A stretch of DNA of 64,000 nt from an archaeon (GTDB lineage Archaea; Nanobdellota; Nanobdellia; Pacearchaeales; GW2011-AR1). The stretch covers positions 1-64,000 of the forward strand of contig JABHNB010000012.1 in NCBI GenBank assembly GCA_018694115.1. Direction: 5' to 3'. This document shows positions 28,726 to 37,617 of the stretch, in pieces. The position numbers and the translations under genes are program-made. Under the pieces are notes generated by a model that worked only from the letters and a program-made list of their open reading frames with translations, was not told the DNA's origin and made no database searches. Positions within the stretch are counted from its first letter, which is position 1. Every line of letters begins with the position of its first letter.

Positions 28726-29466
28726 TTGCAAAACAACTATCATTATAAACTCTCCAACATAAATGAGAGTATGGATCCTCTCAAAGAAGCATTTCAGAAG
28801 ATAAAGGAAGACATTCTACTCATAAAAACAGAGCTTTTAGACCTCCAAGAACAGCTATTTGACCTCAAAAACAGACAAATAGAGTCTCAAGAACGTCCAA
28901 TTTCTCCACCAATTCAGACAATTCAGACACAAAATCCTTCTCAAATAGTCCAACAGACAGACAGACAGACACAAAACATGCCTTTAGAGCCTCTCTCCTA
29001 CCCAAATTCACCTGTTTCCATAGGAAATAGGGGGGTTCCAACAGACAGACAGACAAACCAACAGACAGACAGACAGACACAAAATCCCCCACAAATGTCC
29101 AATTATATGAATAATTCTGACCCTATCGATGATTTTGAGCGTGCAAGCAAAATTCTTGATTCCCTAGATAGTATAAAGAAAGAAATAAGGCTTAAATTTA
29201 AACGCCTAACCCCTCAAGAAATGCTTGTTTTTTCCACATTATACAGCCTAGAAGACCAGAAAACACCTGAAATTACGTATAAATTACTCGCAAAACAACT
29301 AAATCTTAGCGAGTCTTCAATTAGAGATTACATAAATAAACTTACAAAAAAAGGCGTTCCAATTCAAAAAATACGTCAAAATAACAAGACAATTACACTT
29401 GAAATCTCCCAAGATCTAAAAAACATTGCTAATTTAGCCACTATAGTCAATCTAAGAGCACTCTAA
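28726..29466 (+). CDS. Coiled-coil / Gln-Thr-rich linker / C-terminal winged-helix protein (ATG at 28771 is a likelier start)
   Basis: N-terminal coiled coil, QQTDRQTQ linkers, C-terminal LTPQEMLVFSTLYSL...YKLLAKQLNLSESSIRDYINKLTKKGVPIQK. Confidence 0.7.
   Translation: MQNNYHYKLSNINESMDPLKEAFQKIKEDILLIKTELLDLQEQLFDLKNRQIESQERPISPPIQTIQTQNPSQIVQQTDRQTQNMPLEPLSYPNSPVSIGNRGVPTDRQTNQQTDRQTQNPPQMSNYMNNSDPIDDFERASKILDSLDSIKKEIRLKFKRLTPQEMLVFSTLYSLEDQKTPEITYKLLAKQLNLSESSIRDYINKLTKKGVPIQKIRQNNKTITLEISQDLKNIANLATIVNLRAL
28953..29078. repeat. Three (ACAG)n tetranucleotide tracts inside the CDS (28953-28971, 29041-29055, 29061-29078)
   Basis: (acag)4, (acag)3 and (acag)4 tracts plus partial units. Confidence 0.95.
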
Positions 29467-29529
29467 TCACCGTCGATAAAATTAAAATAATAGAAATATT
29501 TAAATAGTTATTCTCCCAGGTGATAAAAG

Positions 29530-30015
29530 ATGATATCTAAAGATTGGTTTATAGGATTTATTGAAGGCGAAGGAAATTTTAATATATCTCTTTCAAAGGC
29601 CCTAATGAAAAAGTCAAAAAGTTACCTATTTGAATTTTATCCAATTTTACAATTCAGAATATTTCTTCGAGAAGACGACAAAGAAGCACTAGAAAAAATA
29701 AAAAACTTCGTCGGTGTAGGCAAAATTTATAAAAAAAGTTACAAATATTCCCGAAAAAAAGGCGTAAACTCTCAGGATCAGTATGTTTATATGATAACCT
29801 CTATTAAAAATCTACTTGTCCTAAAAGAGCTCCTTATTTCTTCTAATTTTCATACTAAAAAGAAAAAAGATATGGAAATTTTCTTTAAAGTTTTAGATTT
29901 AAAAATTGAAAAAAAACACTTAACTCTCGACGGTTACAACGAAATTATGGCCTTAGTTGCTAATCTAAATAGTCTGAATAGGGAAAACTTTCGAGTTAAA
30001 CCGGTAACCGAATAA
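29530..30015 (+). CDS. LAGLIDADG-family homing endonuclease (free-standing)
   Basis: WFIGFIEGEGNFNISL motif; LQFRIFLREDDKEALEKIKNFVGVGKIY. Confidence 0.85.
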   Translation: MISKDWFIGFIEGEGNFNISLSKALMKKSKSYLFEFYPILQFRIFLREDDKEALEKIKNFVGVGKIYKKSYKYSRKKGVNSQDQYVYMITSIKNLLVLKELLISSNFHTKKKKDMEIFFKVLDLKIEKKHLTLDGYNEIMALVANLNSLNRENFRVKPVTE

Positions 30016-30366
30016 CTTCCTATGTTTTATCAGCCCTGAATCTTTCATACTCAGGTTAGCCTTACCCCCACTTATACTCACATTTCTCCATTTAACCCCA
30101 AAAACTCACATTTTAGCAAAATATTAACCATCAAGACTCAGATCACTTTGATCTTTACCCTAATAACTCTCATTTTCCTCTCTTTTTAACAAAATTCAAG
30201 GTTACTTTAACCTCACTTTTCATCTAAAAGGCCCTTTTCATTGATTTTCTGGATCTTCCTTTTGGTAACTATTAATCCTTTATCACAAACACTCACATTT
30301 CCTCCAAAAACCTGCTGTTTTTTGGAGTATTAAACCATATTTAACTCTCACTTTTCGACTTTTTCA

Positions 30367-30975
30367 CTAATTTTTGCCCTTTTTAGCCCCTTTTACCTTC
30401 ACTTTTACGCTTTTTACGATTAATGCCCTCATTTTCTCTGGAATGAACAATCTCTTCTTACCATTTGCCTCTCTTGCCTCTTCGATTAGGCCTTCACTTT
30501 TCTGTTTTATAGTGTTTATTTGGCCCCGAATAGTACTCTTATCTTTCCCTAACAATGCTGCTAGATCCTCATAACTTAGTCTCATATCTGCATTTAGAAG
30601 TGCCCAAACAATAGCTCTTTCCATTACAGTTAAATTGTCTAAAACGCCTGTTTGAACAGCCGTTTGGACAGGTGTTTGGACAGCCCGCGCCAAGGGGTGT
30701 TTATGGACAACTGTTTGAGGTTGTTTGGACAAACCCTTGGACAGTTGCGGTCCAAAGAAAGAAATGAAGTCTTTTATCTCTTCAAGATCACTTTGGATAG
30801 AAAAAATCTGAGCCTTTAGTTGACCCAATTCACTAACCTGGTTCTCATGTTTTCCGTCGAGATGTTTAATCCAATCCCCTACTTTTGAGAAGTCTTTCTT
30901 AACATGATTGAAAGAATCACTAACTTCTTTCTTCAATTTCTCCATTCTCTTTTTGTGTCCAAATAAACCAAACAT
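30367..30975 (-). CDS. Coiled-coil / VQT-repeat linker / winged-helix protein (track start 31038; ATG at 30975 likelier)
   Basis: MFGLFGHKKRMEKLKKEVSDSF coiled coil; VQTPVQTAVQT; C-term LTVMERAIVWALLNADMRLSYEDLAALLGKDKSTIRGQINTIKQ. Confidence 0.75.
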   Translation of the reverse strand: MFGLFGHKKRMEKLKKEVSDSFNHVKKDFSKVGDWIKHLDGKHENQVSELGQLKAQIFSIQSDLEEIKDFISFFGPQLSKGLSKQPQTVVHKHPLARAVQTPVQTAVQTGVLDNLTVMERAIVWALLNADMRLSYEDLAALLGKDKSTIRGQINTIKQKSEGLIEEAREANGKKRLFIPEKMRALIVKSVKVKVKGAKKGKN

Positions 30976-31210
30976 CTTATTTATATTTAAGAAACATGAC
31001 TTATAAATGTTTCGCCCTGTCCAAACAACAAACACCAAAATTACTCCATTTTTACTTCAAAAAGCCTGGTTGTCCAAGAAAAATGGGCTTTGTCCAATTC
31101 TTAAACGACCCCCTCTTATCGTCGCTGTACCCTCTTTCTTCCCCTATAATCGCTTAAACAGCCGTCCAAACACCCTTATTTATTTGTTTAAACACCCACG
31201 CCCCGTGGCA

Positions 31211-31361
31211 GCTGTCCAAACAGCCACAAAAAATGAGATAAATTCATTTAATCTAGTTCCAAATAAACAAATCTCTTTCCATAGAAGAGAAAAGGCGAAG
31301 CCTTTTCGCAGCAGATTTTTGACATATCTCAAGAATTGGCTGTCCAAACAGCCACAAAAAA
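31211..31361. repeat. Exact 23-bp direct repeats (31211-31233, 31339-31361) each containing the palindrome GGCTGTCCAAACAGCC or a near copy; enclose a hairpin (31290-31306)
   Basis: gctgtccaaacagccacaaaaaa twice; aaaaggc-gaa-gcctttt between them. Confidence 0.9.
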
Positions 31362-31524
31362 AGAAACAAAATAATAAAAAATAAATATCTCAGACACCCT
31401 TACCTCAACTAAAAAAGATTGATAATCTCATAATGAAACCTACCAAAAATCCAGAAAATCCCCCCAAAAACAAACGGAAAAGTCTCCAAGAAACCTTTAT
31501 AAAATCTAATAACCTTGTTAAAAC

Positions 31525-31815
31525 ATGCAATTTAAAACGAAGGTGATATATTCTACAGTCTTCGCAGCATTACTTTTAATAGCGTCGATAGTAATGCCGA
31601 TAGTTCCATGTAGGACTGCACCAGTTGTTCCAAACCCTACATACAAATGGGCAATGTGTTCCTTAAATCCTGATTCAGTAATTTCTATAAACTCTATCAG
31701 AGAGTACTTTGGATATACGACCTCCATTACAAACTCTTACTTCATGCTAATCATAATCTCTTTCGTGGCGGCAATGGTATTCTTCCATTTCACCACCAAA
31801 AAGAAAAAAGATTAA
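31525..31815 (+). CDS. Small two-TM membrane protein
   Basis: 96 aa, N- and C-terminal hydrophobic helices. Confidence 0.55.
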   Translation: MQFKTKVIYSTVFAALLLIASIVMPIVPCRTAPVVPNPTYKWAMCSLNPDSVISINSIREYFGYTTSITNSYFMLIIISFVAAMVFFHFTTKKKKD

Positions 31816-31833
31816 ATAAACACGGAGGTGAAT

Positions 31834-32028
31834 ATGGCACAAAACGAAACAGGAATCCTGTCAATTATTACATGGATCGTAGGGATCATTGTATCTTTAG
31901 CAGTAGGTTTCGCACTTATCGATGGCGTTATTGCAGTTCCTATGCTTGGAATTGTTAATGTTATTGCAGGTTGGGTAGTTGTTGTTGGCGCAATCATTAG
32001 CGTCATAATGGCAATTTTCAGTAAGTAA
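31834..32028 (+). CDS. Small membrane protein (track start 31828 GTG; ATG at 31834 follows a ggaggtg SD)
   Basis: MAQNETGILSIITWIVGIIVSLAVGFALIDGVIAVPMLGIVNVIAGWVVVVGAIISVIMAIFSK; Shine-Dalgarno-like ggaggtg. Confidence 0.7.
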   Translation: MAQNETGILSIITWIVGIIVSLAVGFALIDGVIAVPMLGIVNVIAGWVVVVGAIISVIMAIFSK

Positions 32029-32062
32029 GCCAACTTTTTTTTATTTTTCCTTCTTGTTTGGG

Positions 32063-32098
32063 GGGCCCAATAAAACGGCCCACCCAAAACATTTTTTT
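32063..32098 (+). terminator. Hairpin plus T-run, terminator-like
   Basis: GGGCC-caataaaac-GGCCC followed by ttttttt. Confidence 0.4.
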
Positions 32099-32206
32099 AT
32101 TAAACTATTGCCTTTTTAATTAAGGTAACCAAAGTGCACAACCGCCTGGCGGAGACAGAAATAAGTAAGCCCTAGACAACTCATTTGTCAAAAAAACCAC
32201 ACAAAA

Positions 32207-32497
32207 ATGGAAACCCTTCAAAGAAAAAATCAACCCACACTCCAGGAAGGCTTGTATCAAATGAGTCCTCTAATGCTTCCCTGTTATGTTCACTCGGATG
32301 GAAGAGTCGAATTTCCCGGAGCAGAACAGATAAAATTTAGGCTAGGGCAACCAAGCGGGTTATCTTCAGATGATCATCCCAGAATCAACCCATCAAGCCT
32401 TGTCCCAATAACCGATCCCGAAAAATATATCCGGACAAAAGAAATCGAATTAAGGTCCCTAATAGGTTTCATAAGATCAAAAAGCCAGGGGATTTGA
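32207..32497 (+). CDS. Hypothetical protein
   Basis: 96-aa ORF with balanced composition; ends in TGA. Confidence 0.5.
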   Translation: METLQRKNQPTLQEGLYQMSPLMLPCYVHSDGRVEFPGAEQIKFRLGQPSGLSSDDHPRINPSSLVPITDPEKYIRTKEIELRSLIGFIRSKSQGI

Positions 32498-33048
32498 TTA
32501 CAAAAGAAAAATAACGATTCGTTTAATTGATGTGAACTAAGCTAGCCAAAGTGAACACCAAAAACATAATTAGAAATAAAAAGACCCAAAACCTCAAAAA
32601 AACATTTCCCTAAAATAAGTAAAATATCAAACCCTCAAAAATCCACAAAAAAGACCCTAAAAAAGACCCAAAACCTCAAAAGTACACACAAGATACCTTG
32701 TGCGTACCCGTTTATGAGGGAATTTATACGTAAAATCCATATAAAACCTCCCTAAGGGCACTTTTTTTAAAAAAGAGACATAACCTTCCAAAAACTCAAA
32801 AAAATTTGTCAAAAAAATCCACGAAAAATCAGCAAACTAAATAATAAAAATTTGGAGTAGAATAATTTAATTATTATCAATACTTATACAAAGTCAACCA
32901 AAGTGCAAAGAACTCAAAATAAATTCGTTTTAAAATTTATCAAATTATAATTTATCAATTAAATCGTTTTCACTAACCTTTCCAAAGTGCAAACCTAAAA
33001 CTATATTATTCACAAACCTGCCTTAATTCAATCTCCCAAAAATATTAA

Positions 33049-33384
33049 TCAAAAATCTGACATTTTGGCCCTTTCTTCATCAGATAAAATTTCTCCCATT
33101 TTAATCCTCGGATTAAAAATCTTTTCAAGAGCAGCAATATGCCTATAGATATTGTTCCCTCTTTTTTCTCCGGAAGTTTTTCCAGTTAATCCGATCTCTT
33201 CTTCAAGCGCCTGATCATACTCCCAATTCTCCTTAGTTTGATCCCATAAAAGCTCCCATGCCAGAGGTTTATCCCATTTTCCCAAATTTGCCGCATTTAC
33301 AAAATCGGATAACTCATTACTATCATAAAATTGGCCAAGTACCCGTGCTTGATACATTCTGCGATTCCATTCAGGATCATTCAT
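33049..33384 (-). CDS. Hypothetical protein
   Basis: 111-aa ORF with soluble composition. Confidence 0.55.
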   Translation of the reverse strand: MNDPEWNRRMYQARVLGQFYDSNELSDFVNAANLGKWDKPLAWELLWDQTKENWEYDQALEEEIGLTGKTSGEKRGNNIYRHIAALEKIFNPRIKMGEILSDEERAKMSDF

Positions 33385-33491
33385 AAAAATATCTCTTTTA
33401 GAGTTTTATAACCATTTAGGTGCTCTGCCATATACCTTTATCTTAACTCCACCACATAAATCTTTATAAAAATAACTGGCCCAAAAAACAT

Positions 33492-34532
33492 ATGGCAAGG
33501 GTGATAGGAACAGGACTTTCTTATGATGACGTACTAATTGTTCCAAAATATAATAAAATTTCTTCAAGAAAAGACGTAGAATTTAGGACAAGAGTTACAA
33601 GGAATCATTTTATTGATATTCCTCTTATTGCTGCTAACATGGACACTGTTTGTGATAGTAGGATGGCAATCGCAATAGGAAAGATCGGGGGGCTTGGGGT
33701 AATTCACAGATTCATGAGTGTTGAAGAACAAGCAAATCAGGTCAGAAAAGTAAAGGAGGAGAGGCTTCTAGCAGCTGCTGCAATAGGGGTAAAAGATGTT
33801 GAAGAGAGAGTGAGAGATTTAGTAAGGGCTAAGGTAGATATTCTTGTTTTAGACATAGCCCATGGGCATTCCAAATATGCGGGGAAAACGATAGATTTCA
33901 TAAAAGCAAACTATCCTGGCGTTGATGTAATGGCGGGAAATATAGCCTCTAAAGACGCCGCGGAATACTTTTTGAGTAAGGGTGCCGATGCAATTAAAGT
34001 AGGTATTGGTCCCGGATCCGTTTGTACGACAAGGATTATGGCAGGGGCAGGAGTGCCACAAATTACTGCAATTATGGATGCATTCGAAGCAACTAAAGGA
34101 GAAATCCCTATTTGTGCTGATGGAGGAATAAGATTTCCCGGAGATGTTGTTAAAGCACTTGGTGCAGGAGCAAATACTGTGATGCTCGGATTTACATTGG
34201 CAGGGACAGAAGAATCTCCAGGAAATATTGTAAAACAGAAAGGAAAAAAGTTCAAAATCTACCGGGGAATGGCAAGTTATGATGCAACAATAAGAAAATT
34301 ACAACTCAACAAAGAAAAACAAAGAGAAGTAATCAGCGTCGAGGGAGAGAAAACACCCATACCTTTCAAAGGCCCCGTGGAACCAATTCTAAAAAGATAC
34401 ATTGGGGGTTTAGCGTCGGGAATGACTTACTTAGGTGCAAAAGAGATGAAAAACCTCGTCGGTAAAGCAGATTTCATCAGAATAACTGGTGCAGGAAGGA
34501 AAAAAAGTCGTGCACATGCCATAGAGAAATAA
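33492..34532 (+). CDS. IMP dehydrogenase/GMP reductase family protein lacking CBS domains
   Basis: GIGPGSVCTTR catalytic loop, ANMDTVCD, ADGGIRFPGD, YRGMASYDA; no CBS insert (346 aa). Confidence 0.9.
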   Translation: MARVIGTGLSYDDVLIVPKYNKISSRKDVEFRTRVTRNHFIDIPLIAANMDTVCDSRMAIAIGKIGGLGVIHRFMSVEEQANQVRKVKEERLLAAAAIGVKDVEERVRDLVRAKVDILVLDIAHGHSKYAGKTIDFIKANYPGVDVMAGNIASKDAAEYFLSKGADAIKVGIGPGSVCTTRIMAGAGVPQITAIMDAFEATKGEIPICADGGIRFPGDVVKALGAGANTVMLGFTLAGTEESPGNIVKQKGKKFKIYRGMASYDATIRKLQLNKEKQREVISVEGEKTPIPFKGPVEPILKRYIGGLASGMTYLGAKEMKNLVGKADFIRITGAGRKKSRAHAIEK

Positions 34533-34583
34533 TATATATCATACCACATATATCTTTTTAAACACAACAAAAGTTATGGTATC

Positions 34584-36014
34584 ATGGCAAAAAGTGGCAA
34601 AAAAGAATCCCCTTCTGTAAAACGTTATTTTATTACTGCTGCACAAGCTTCCTATGAGGAAAAAGAAAATAAGGAAGGAGAAATAGAGTATTTTCAAAGG
34701 GGCGATGTAGCGGATTTAAACAAACCTCTGATGAGGAATATTGAAAGAATGTGTGATGATTACGGTGCAGAACCAATAATTCTTAAAATGAGTGGAAAGA
34801 GCGTAAAAGAAGATGTAATGCATGAGTCTCTTGATGGTCTTCCTGAACCCTACAGAGGAAACAGGGCATTAAACAATAATATTAAAATTTCGGATATGGT
34901 TGTACCTCCACAGAACGTGGATCCGTCGACTGGAAGACTTAGATTTGCACAAAAAGATACAACCCTGGTTTATGCTCACTCTAAACAAAGATTAAGGGCA
35001 GTTCCTTCGAGTAATGCAAAGCTTCCAAAACTTCTTATTACAACCGGAGCAATCACCAACCCAAATTATAAAAGAACAAACCATAAGGGGGATGTTGCGT
35101 TTAGAGATCATGCATTCGGAGGAGTAATGGTTGAAGTGATCGGTGACGAAACTTATAATGTCCGGCACGTCCGAGCAATGAAAAACGGGACATTAGTAGA
35201 TATGGGTAGAAAATATGCGGCAGGCCGAGCAGCCACAACTGCTAAAACCGAAGCACTTGTTCTAGGAGACATTCATATGGGAGATCATGATCCAAAAACA
35301 ATGGCTGCAAATTACGAGATGATAGATCACTTCCAACCCCAGAGGCTCTTGCTACATGATCTCTTAAATGGAAATAGTGTAAATCCCCACGAGAAAGACA
35401 ACCTAATTACCCGGGCTAAGCAATGGAAAGACGGTCAGCTTTCAATAGAAAAAGAACTAAAACTCTGTAATGCCGAGTTAAACCGCTTTGCGAATGCTAT
35501 GGGAACCGGAAAGGTGTATGTTGTAGCCTCCAATCATAACTTTTTCCTAGACAGATATCTTGAATCAGGACGGATAGAGGAAGAACCGTGGAATACAGAA
35601 ATTGCCCTAAAATTAGCAAGCAAAATGGTCGAAGGAGAAGATCCAGTTAAAGCAGGAATAGAAATGATGGGCCCGCTACCCTCTAATGTTCACTTCCTGG
35701 ATCTTGAAGATGATCTTAAGGTTAGGGGATATCAATTAGCAAGTCATGGACACAAAGGTAATTCTGGAGCAAGAGGAGGAAACGCCGCTTCAAGAGAACT
35801 GGCTCATGGAAGGAGCATATCTGGACATTCTCATACTCCAGAACACCTTAGAGATACCATTATCGTCGGAACAAGCACCAAATTGAGTCTACCCTATACA
35901 AGAGGTTCTGCGAGTTCTTGGATGGGTGCTAATGCCGTTGTCTACGATAATGGTCTTGCACAACTTCTTCCGATAATCCAAGGTAAGTGGAAAGCTAAGG
36001 GATTTGAGTATTAA
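34584..36014 (+). CDS. Metallophosphoesterase resembling phage T5 A1-type proteins
   Basis: GDIHMGDHD, ASNHNFFLDRYL, SHGHKGNSGARG, SGHSHTP, GTSTKLSLPYTRGSASSWMGANAVVYDNG. Confidence 0.65.
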   Translation: MAKSGKKESPSVKRYFITAAQASYEEKENKEGEIEYFQRGDVADLNKPLMRNIERMCDDYGAEPIILKMSGKSVKEDVMHESLDGLPEPYRGNRALNNNIKISDMVVPPQNVDPSTGRLRFAQKDTTLVYAHSKQRLRAVPSSNAKLPKLLITTGAITNPNYKRTNHKGDVAFRDHAFGGVMVEVIGDETYNVRHVRAMKNGTLVDMGRKYAAGRAATTAKTEALVLGDIHMGDHDPKTMAANYEMIDHFQPQRLLLHDLLNGNSVNPHEKDNLITRAKQWKDGQLSIEKELKLCNAELNRFANAMGTGKVYVVASNHNFFLDRYLESGRIEEEPWNTEIALKLASKMVEGEDPVKAGIEMMGPLPSNVHFLDLEDDLKVRGYQLASHGHKGNSGARGGNAASRELAHGRSISGHSHTPEHLRDTIIVGTSTKLSLPYTRGSASSWMGANAVVYDNGLAQLLPIIQGKWKAKGFEY

Positions 36015-36061
36015 ATCAAAAGGGATATAAACCATGTTCGCACAATCTTTACAGGTGATGC

Positions 36062-36901
36062 ATGGATAATCAAGAATTTCTTAAGAAAATTGAAGTAGAA
36101 TTAAAAATTTCGAAAAATTCAATATACACCATTCGTAATTATCTTCGTGCGAACAATGATCTCCTATCCTTTGTAGACAAAACTCCAGACCAGATTACCG
36201 AAGACGATGTCAAGATGTTCATGGCCGAGAATCTTTCAGATAAGGCTTCTTCTTCAATTATATTGTTCTTGGCGGCAGTAAAATATGCTTATGTTTCAAT
36301 ATTAAAAAAGGACATAACTTCCTCGATAAGACGTCCAAAGAAAGAAAGAAGGATTCCAACAGTGCTTAGTAAGGAGGAAATTAAAAAACTATTCGGGGCA
36401 ATTAGCACTGCAAAATCAAAGCTCATGATATCTCTAATGTATGCTTGTGGGTTCAGAGTATCTGAATTAACAAGCTTAAAGATTAAGGATTTAGATTTTG
36501 AAGAAAGAATAGGGCACGTTCGTCAAGCAAAAGGAAGGAAGGACAGAATTTTTAATATCCCTGTTTTCCTCTTTAGCGATATAAAAAAATTGGCAGAGTA
36601 TCAGGAAGAATCCGGGAACGAACACCTTTTTACAAATCCTACAACCGGAAAAGGCCTTTCAACAAGAAACCTACAGAAAATGGTATCTTCTGCAGCTAAA
36701 AGGGCGGGGATAAAAAAAGATGTTCACTGCCATACTCTCCGCCACAGTTTTGCTACACACCTTCTAGAAAATAATGTAGATATAAGAAAGATACAGGAGC
36801 TTCTTGGACATGCAGATTTATCCACAACCCAAATATATACCCACATATCTACTGAAGAGCTCAAAAAAATCCCCAGCCCCTTGGATGGCCTGATGAATTA
36901 A
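36062..36901 (+). CDS. xerA: Tyrosine recombinase, archaeal XerA-like
   Basis: ACGFRVSELTSLKIKDLD, HTLRHSFATHLLENNVDIRKIQELLGHADLSTTQIYTH catalytic R-HxxR-H-Y. Confidence 0.9.
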   Translation: MDNQEFLKKIEVELKISKNSIYTIRNYLRANNDLLSFVDKTPDQITEDDVKMFMAENLSDKASSSIILFLAAVKYAYVSILKKDITSSIRRPKKERRIPTVLSKEEIKKLFGAISTAKSKLMISLMYACGFRVSELTSLKIKDLDFEERIGHVRQAKGRKDRIFNIPVFLFSDIKKLAEYQEESGNEHLFTNPTTGKGLSTRNLQKMVSSAAKRAGIKKDVHCHTLRHSFATHLLENNVDIRKIQELLGHADLSTTQIYTHISTEELKKIPSPLDGLMN

Positions 36902-36967
36902 CAAGCGAATACAATCTATATTCTAGACCTTCCAAGTTCTTTTAAATGGAAGAATCCCCTAAATTCT

Positions 36968-37576
36968 ATGTCCAAAAGGAAAATAAGAAATGTCCTGAAA
37001 TCTCAAATGGTTGATGCGCTAGGATTTGCCATCGACGAATCAAATCATGGGGTGGACCATGAAGTATTTGTAATGCTTTGCTCAGATTTTGGAAAAGATT
37101 TTGAGCCTTATAAGACAAGTAAAAAAAGAAGAGTTACGGGGGGACCTACAGAAAGAAGATTATTAGAAGATCTAGAGCTTCGGGACTTTAGATACCTCTT
37201 TGTGGACCGTGTGGACTATGAGACTTATGGCAATCTAAACCTATTTGTAACTGTAGCAAGGAGATTGGCTTCCCAATTTACTGATCGAGGGAGAGAGAAA
37301 AAGAGTCTTGCACTCTATGTTGATGGAAAACTTAAGCCGTCTCAAATAGCAAATTTGAGTAAGGGAGTTTCTATAGATTATGGCCTTCCCCTAAGATCTG
37401 TAGGCGTATTGCCAATGCCAAAGAAAAAAAGGAAAAGAGGAAAACCCCTACCCTCTTATCCCATCGTTCCCTTATTGAGCATGGCAGATACGGCCGCAAA
37501 TTATATCATGACAAAGGATTCAAGGAGAAGTGACCTTGGAGATCTTTTTTCTAATAGAAGAATTGATTTAGAGTAG
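36968..37576 (+). CDS. Uncharacterised protein with RNase H-like/DUF3800-like motif pattern
   Basis: AIDESNHGVDHEVFVML, ALYVDGKLKPS, PIVPLLSMADTAANYI; assignment is inference. Confidence 0.45.
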   Translation: MSKRKIRNVLKSQMVDALGFAIDESNHGVDHEVFVMLCSDFGKDFEPYKTSKKRRVTGGPTERRLLEDLELRDFRYLFVDRVDYETYGNLNLFVTVARRLASQFTDRGREKKSLALYVDGKLKPSQIANLSKGVSIDYGLPLRSVGVLPMPKKKRKRGKPLPSYPIVPLLSMADTAANYIMTKDSRRSDLGDLFSNRRIDLE

Positions 37577-37617
37577 CTCTCCAATACATTTAAATTTACG
37601 GCCCTCTTCAAAAACCT

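Noticed and set aside
28951-29080. CRISPR-like array
   Set aside because: It is a short tetranucleotide microsatellite in a CDS, not repeat-spacer units. No CRISPR array or cas gene was seen in the window.
29530-30015. LAGLIDADG ORF as part of an intron or intein
   Set aside because: It is free-standing between intact ORFs, with no flanking split gene or rRNA intron in view.
31007-31384. ORF 31007-31384 (+)
   Set aside because: Basic, repeat-derived composition (VQTTNTK, AAVQTATKN) across the TGTCCAAACA repeat region; probably chance.
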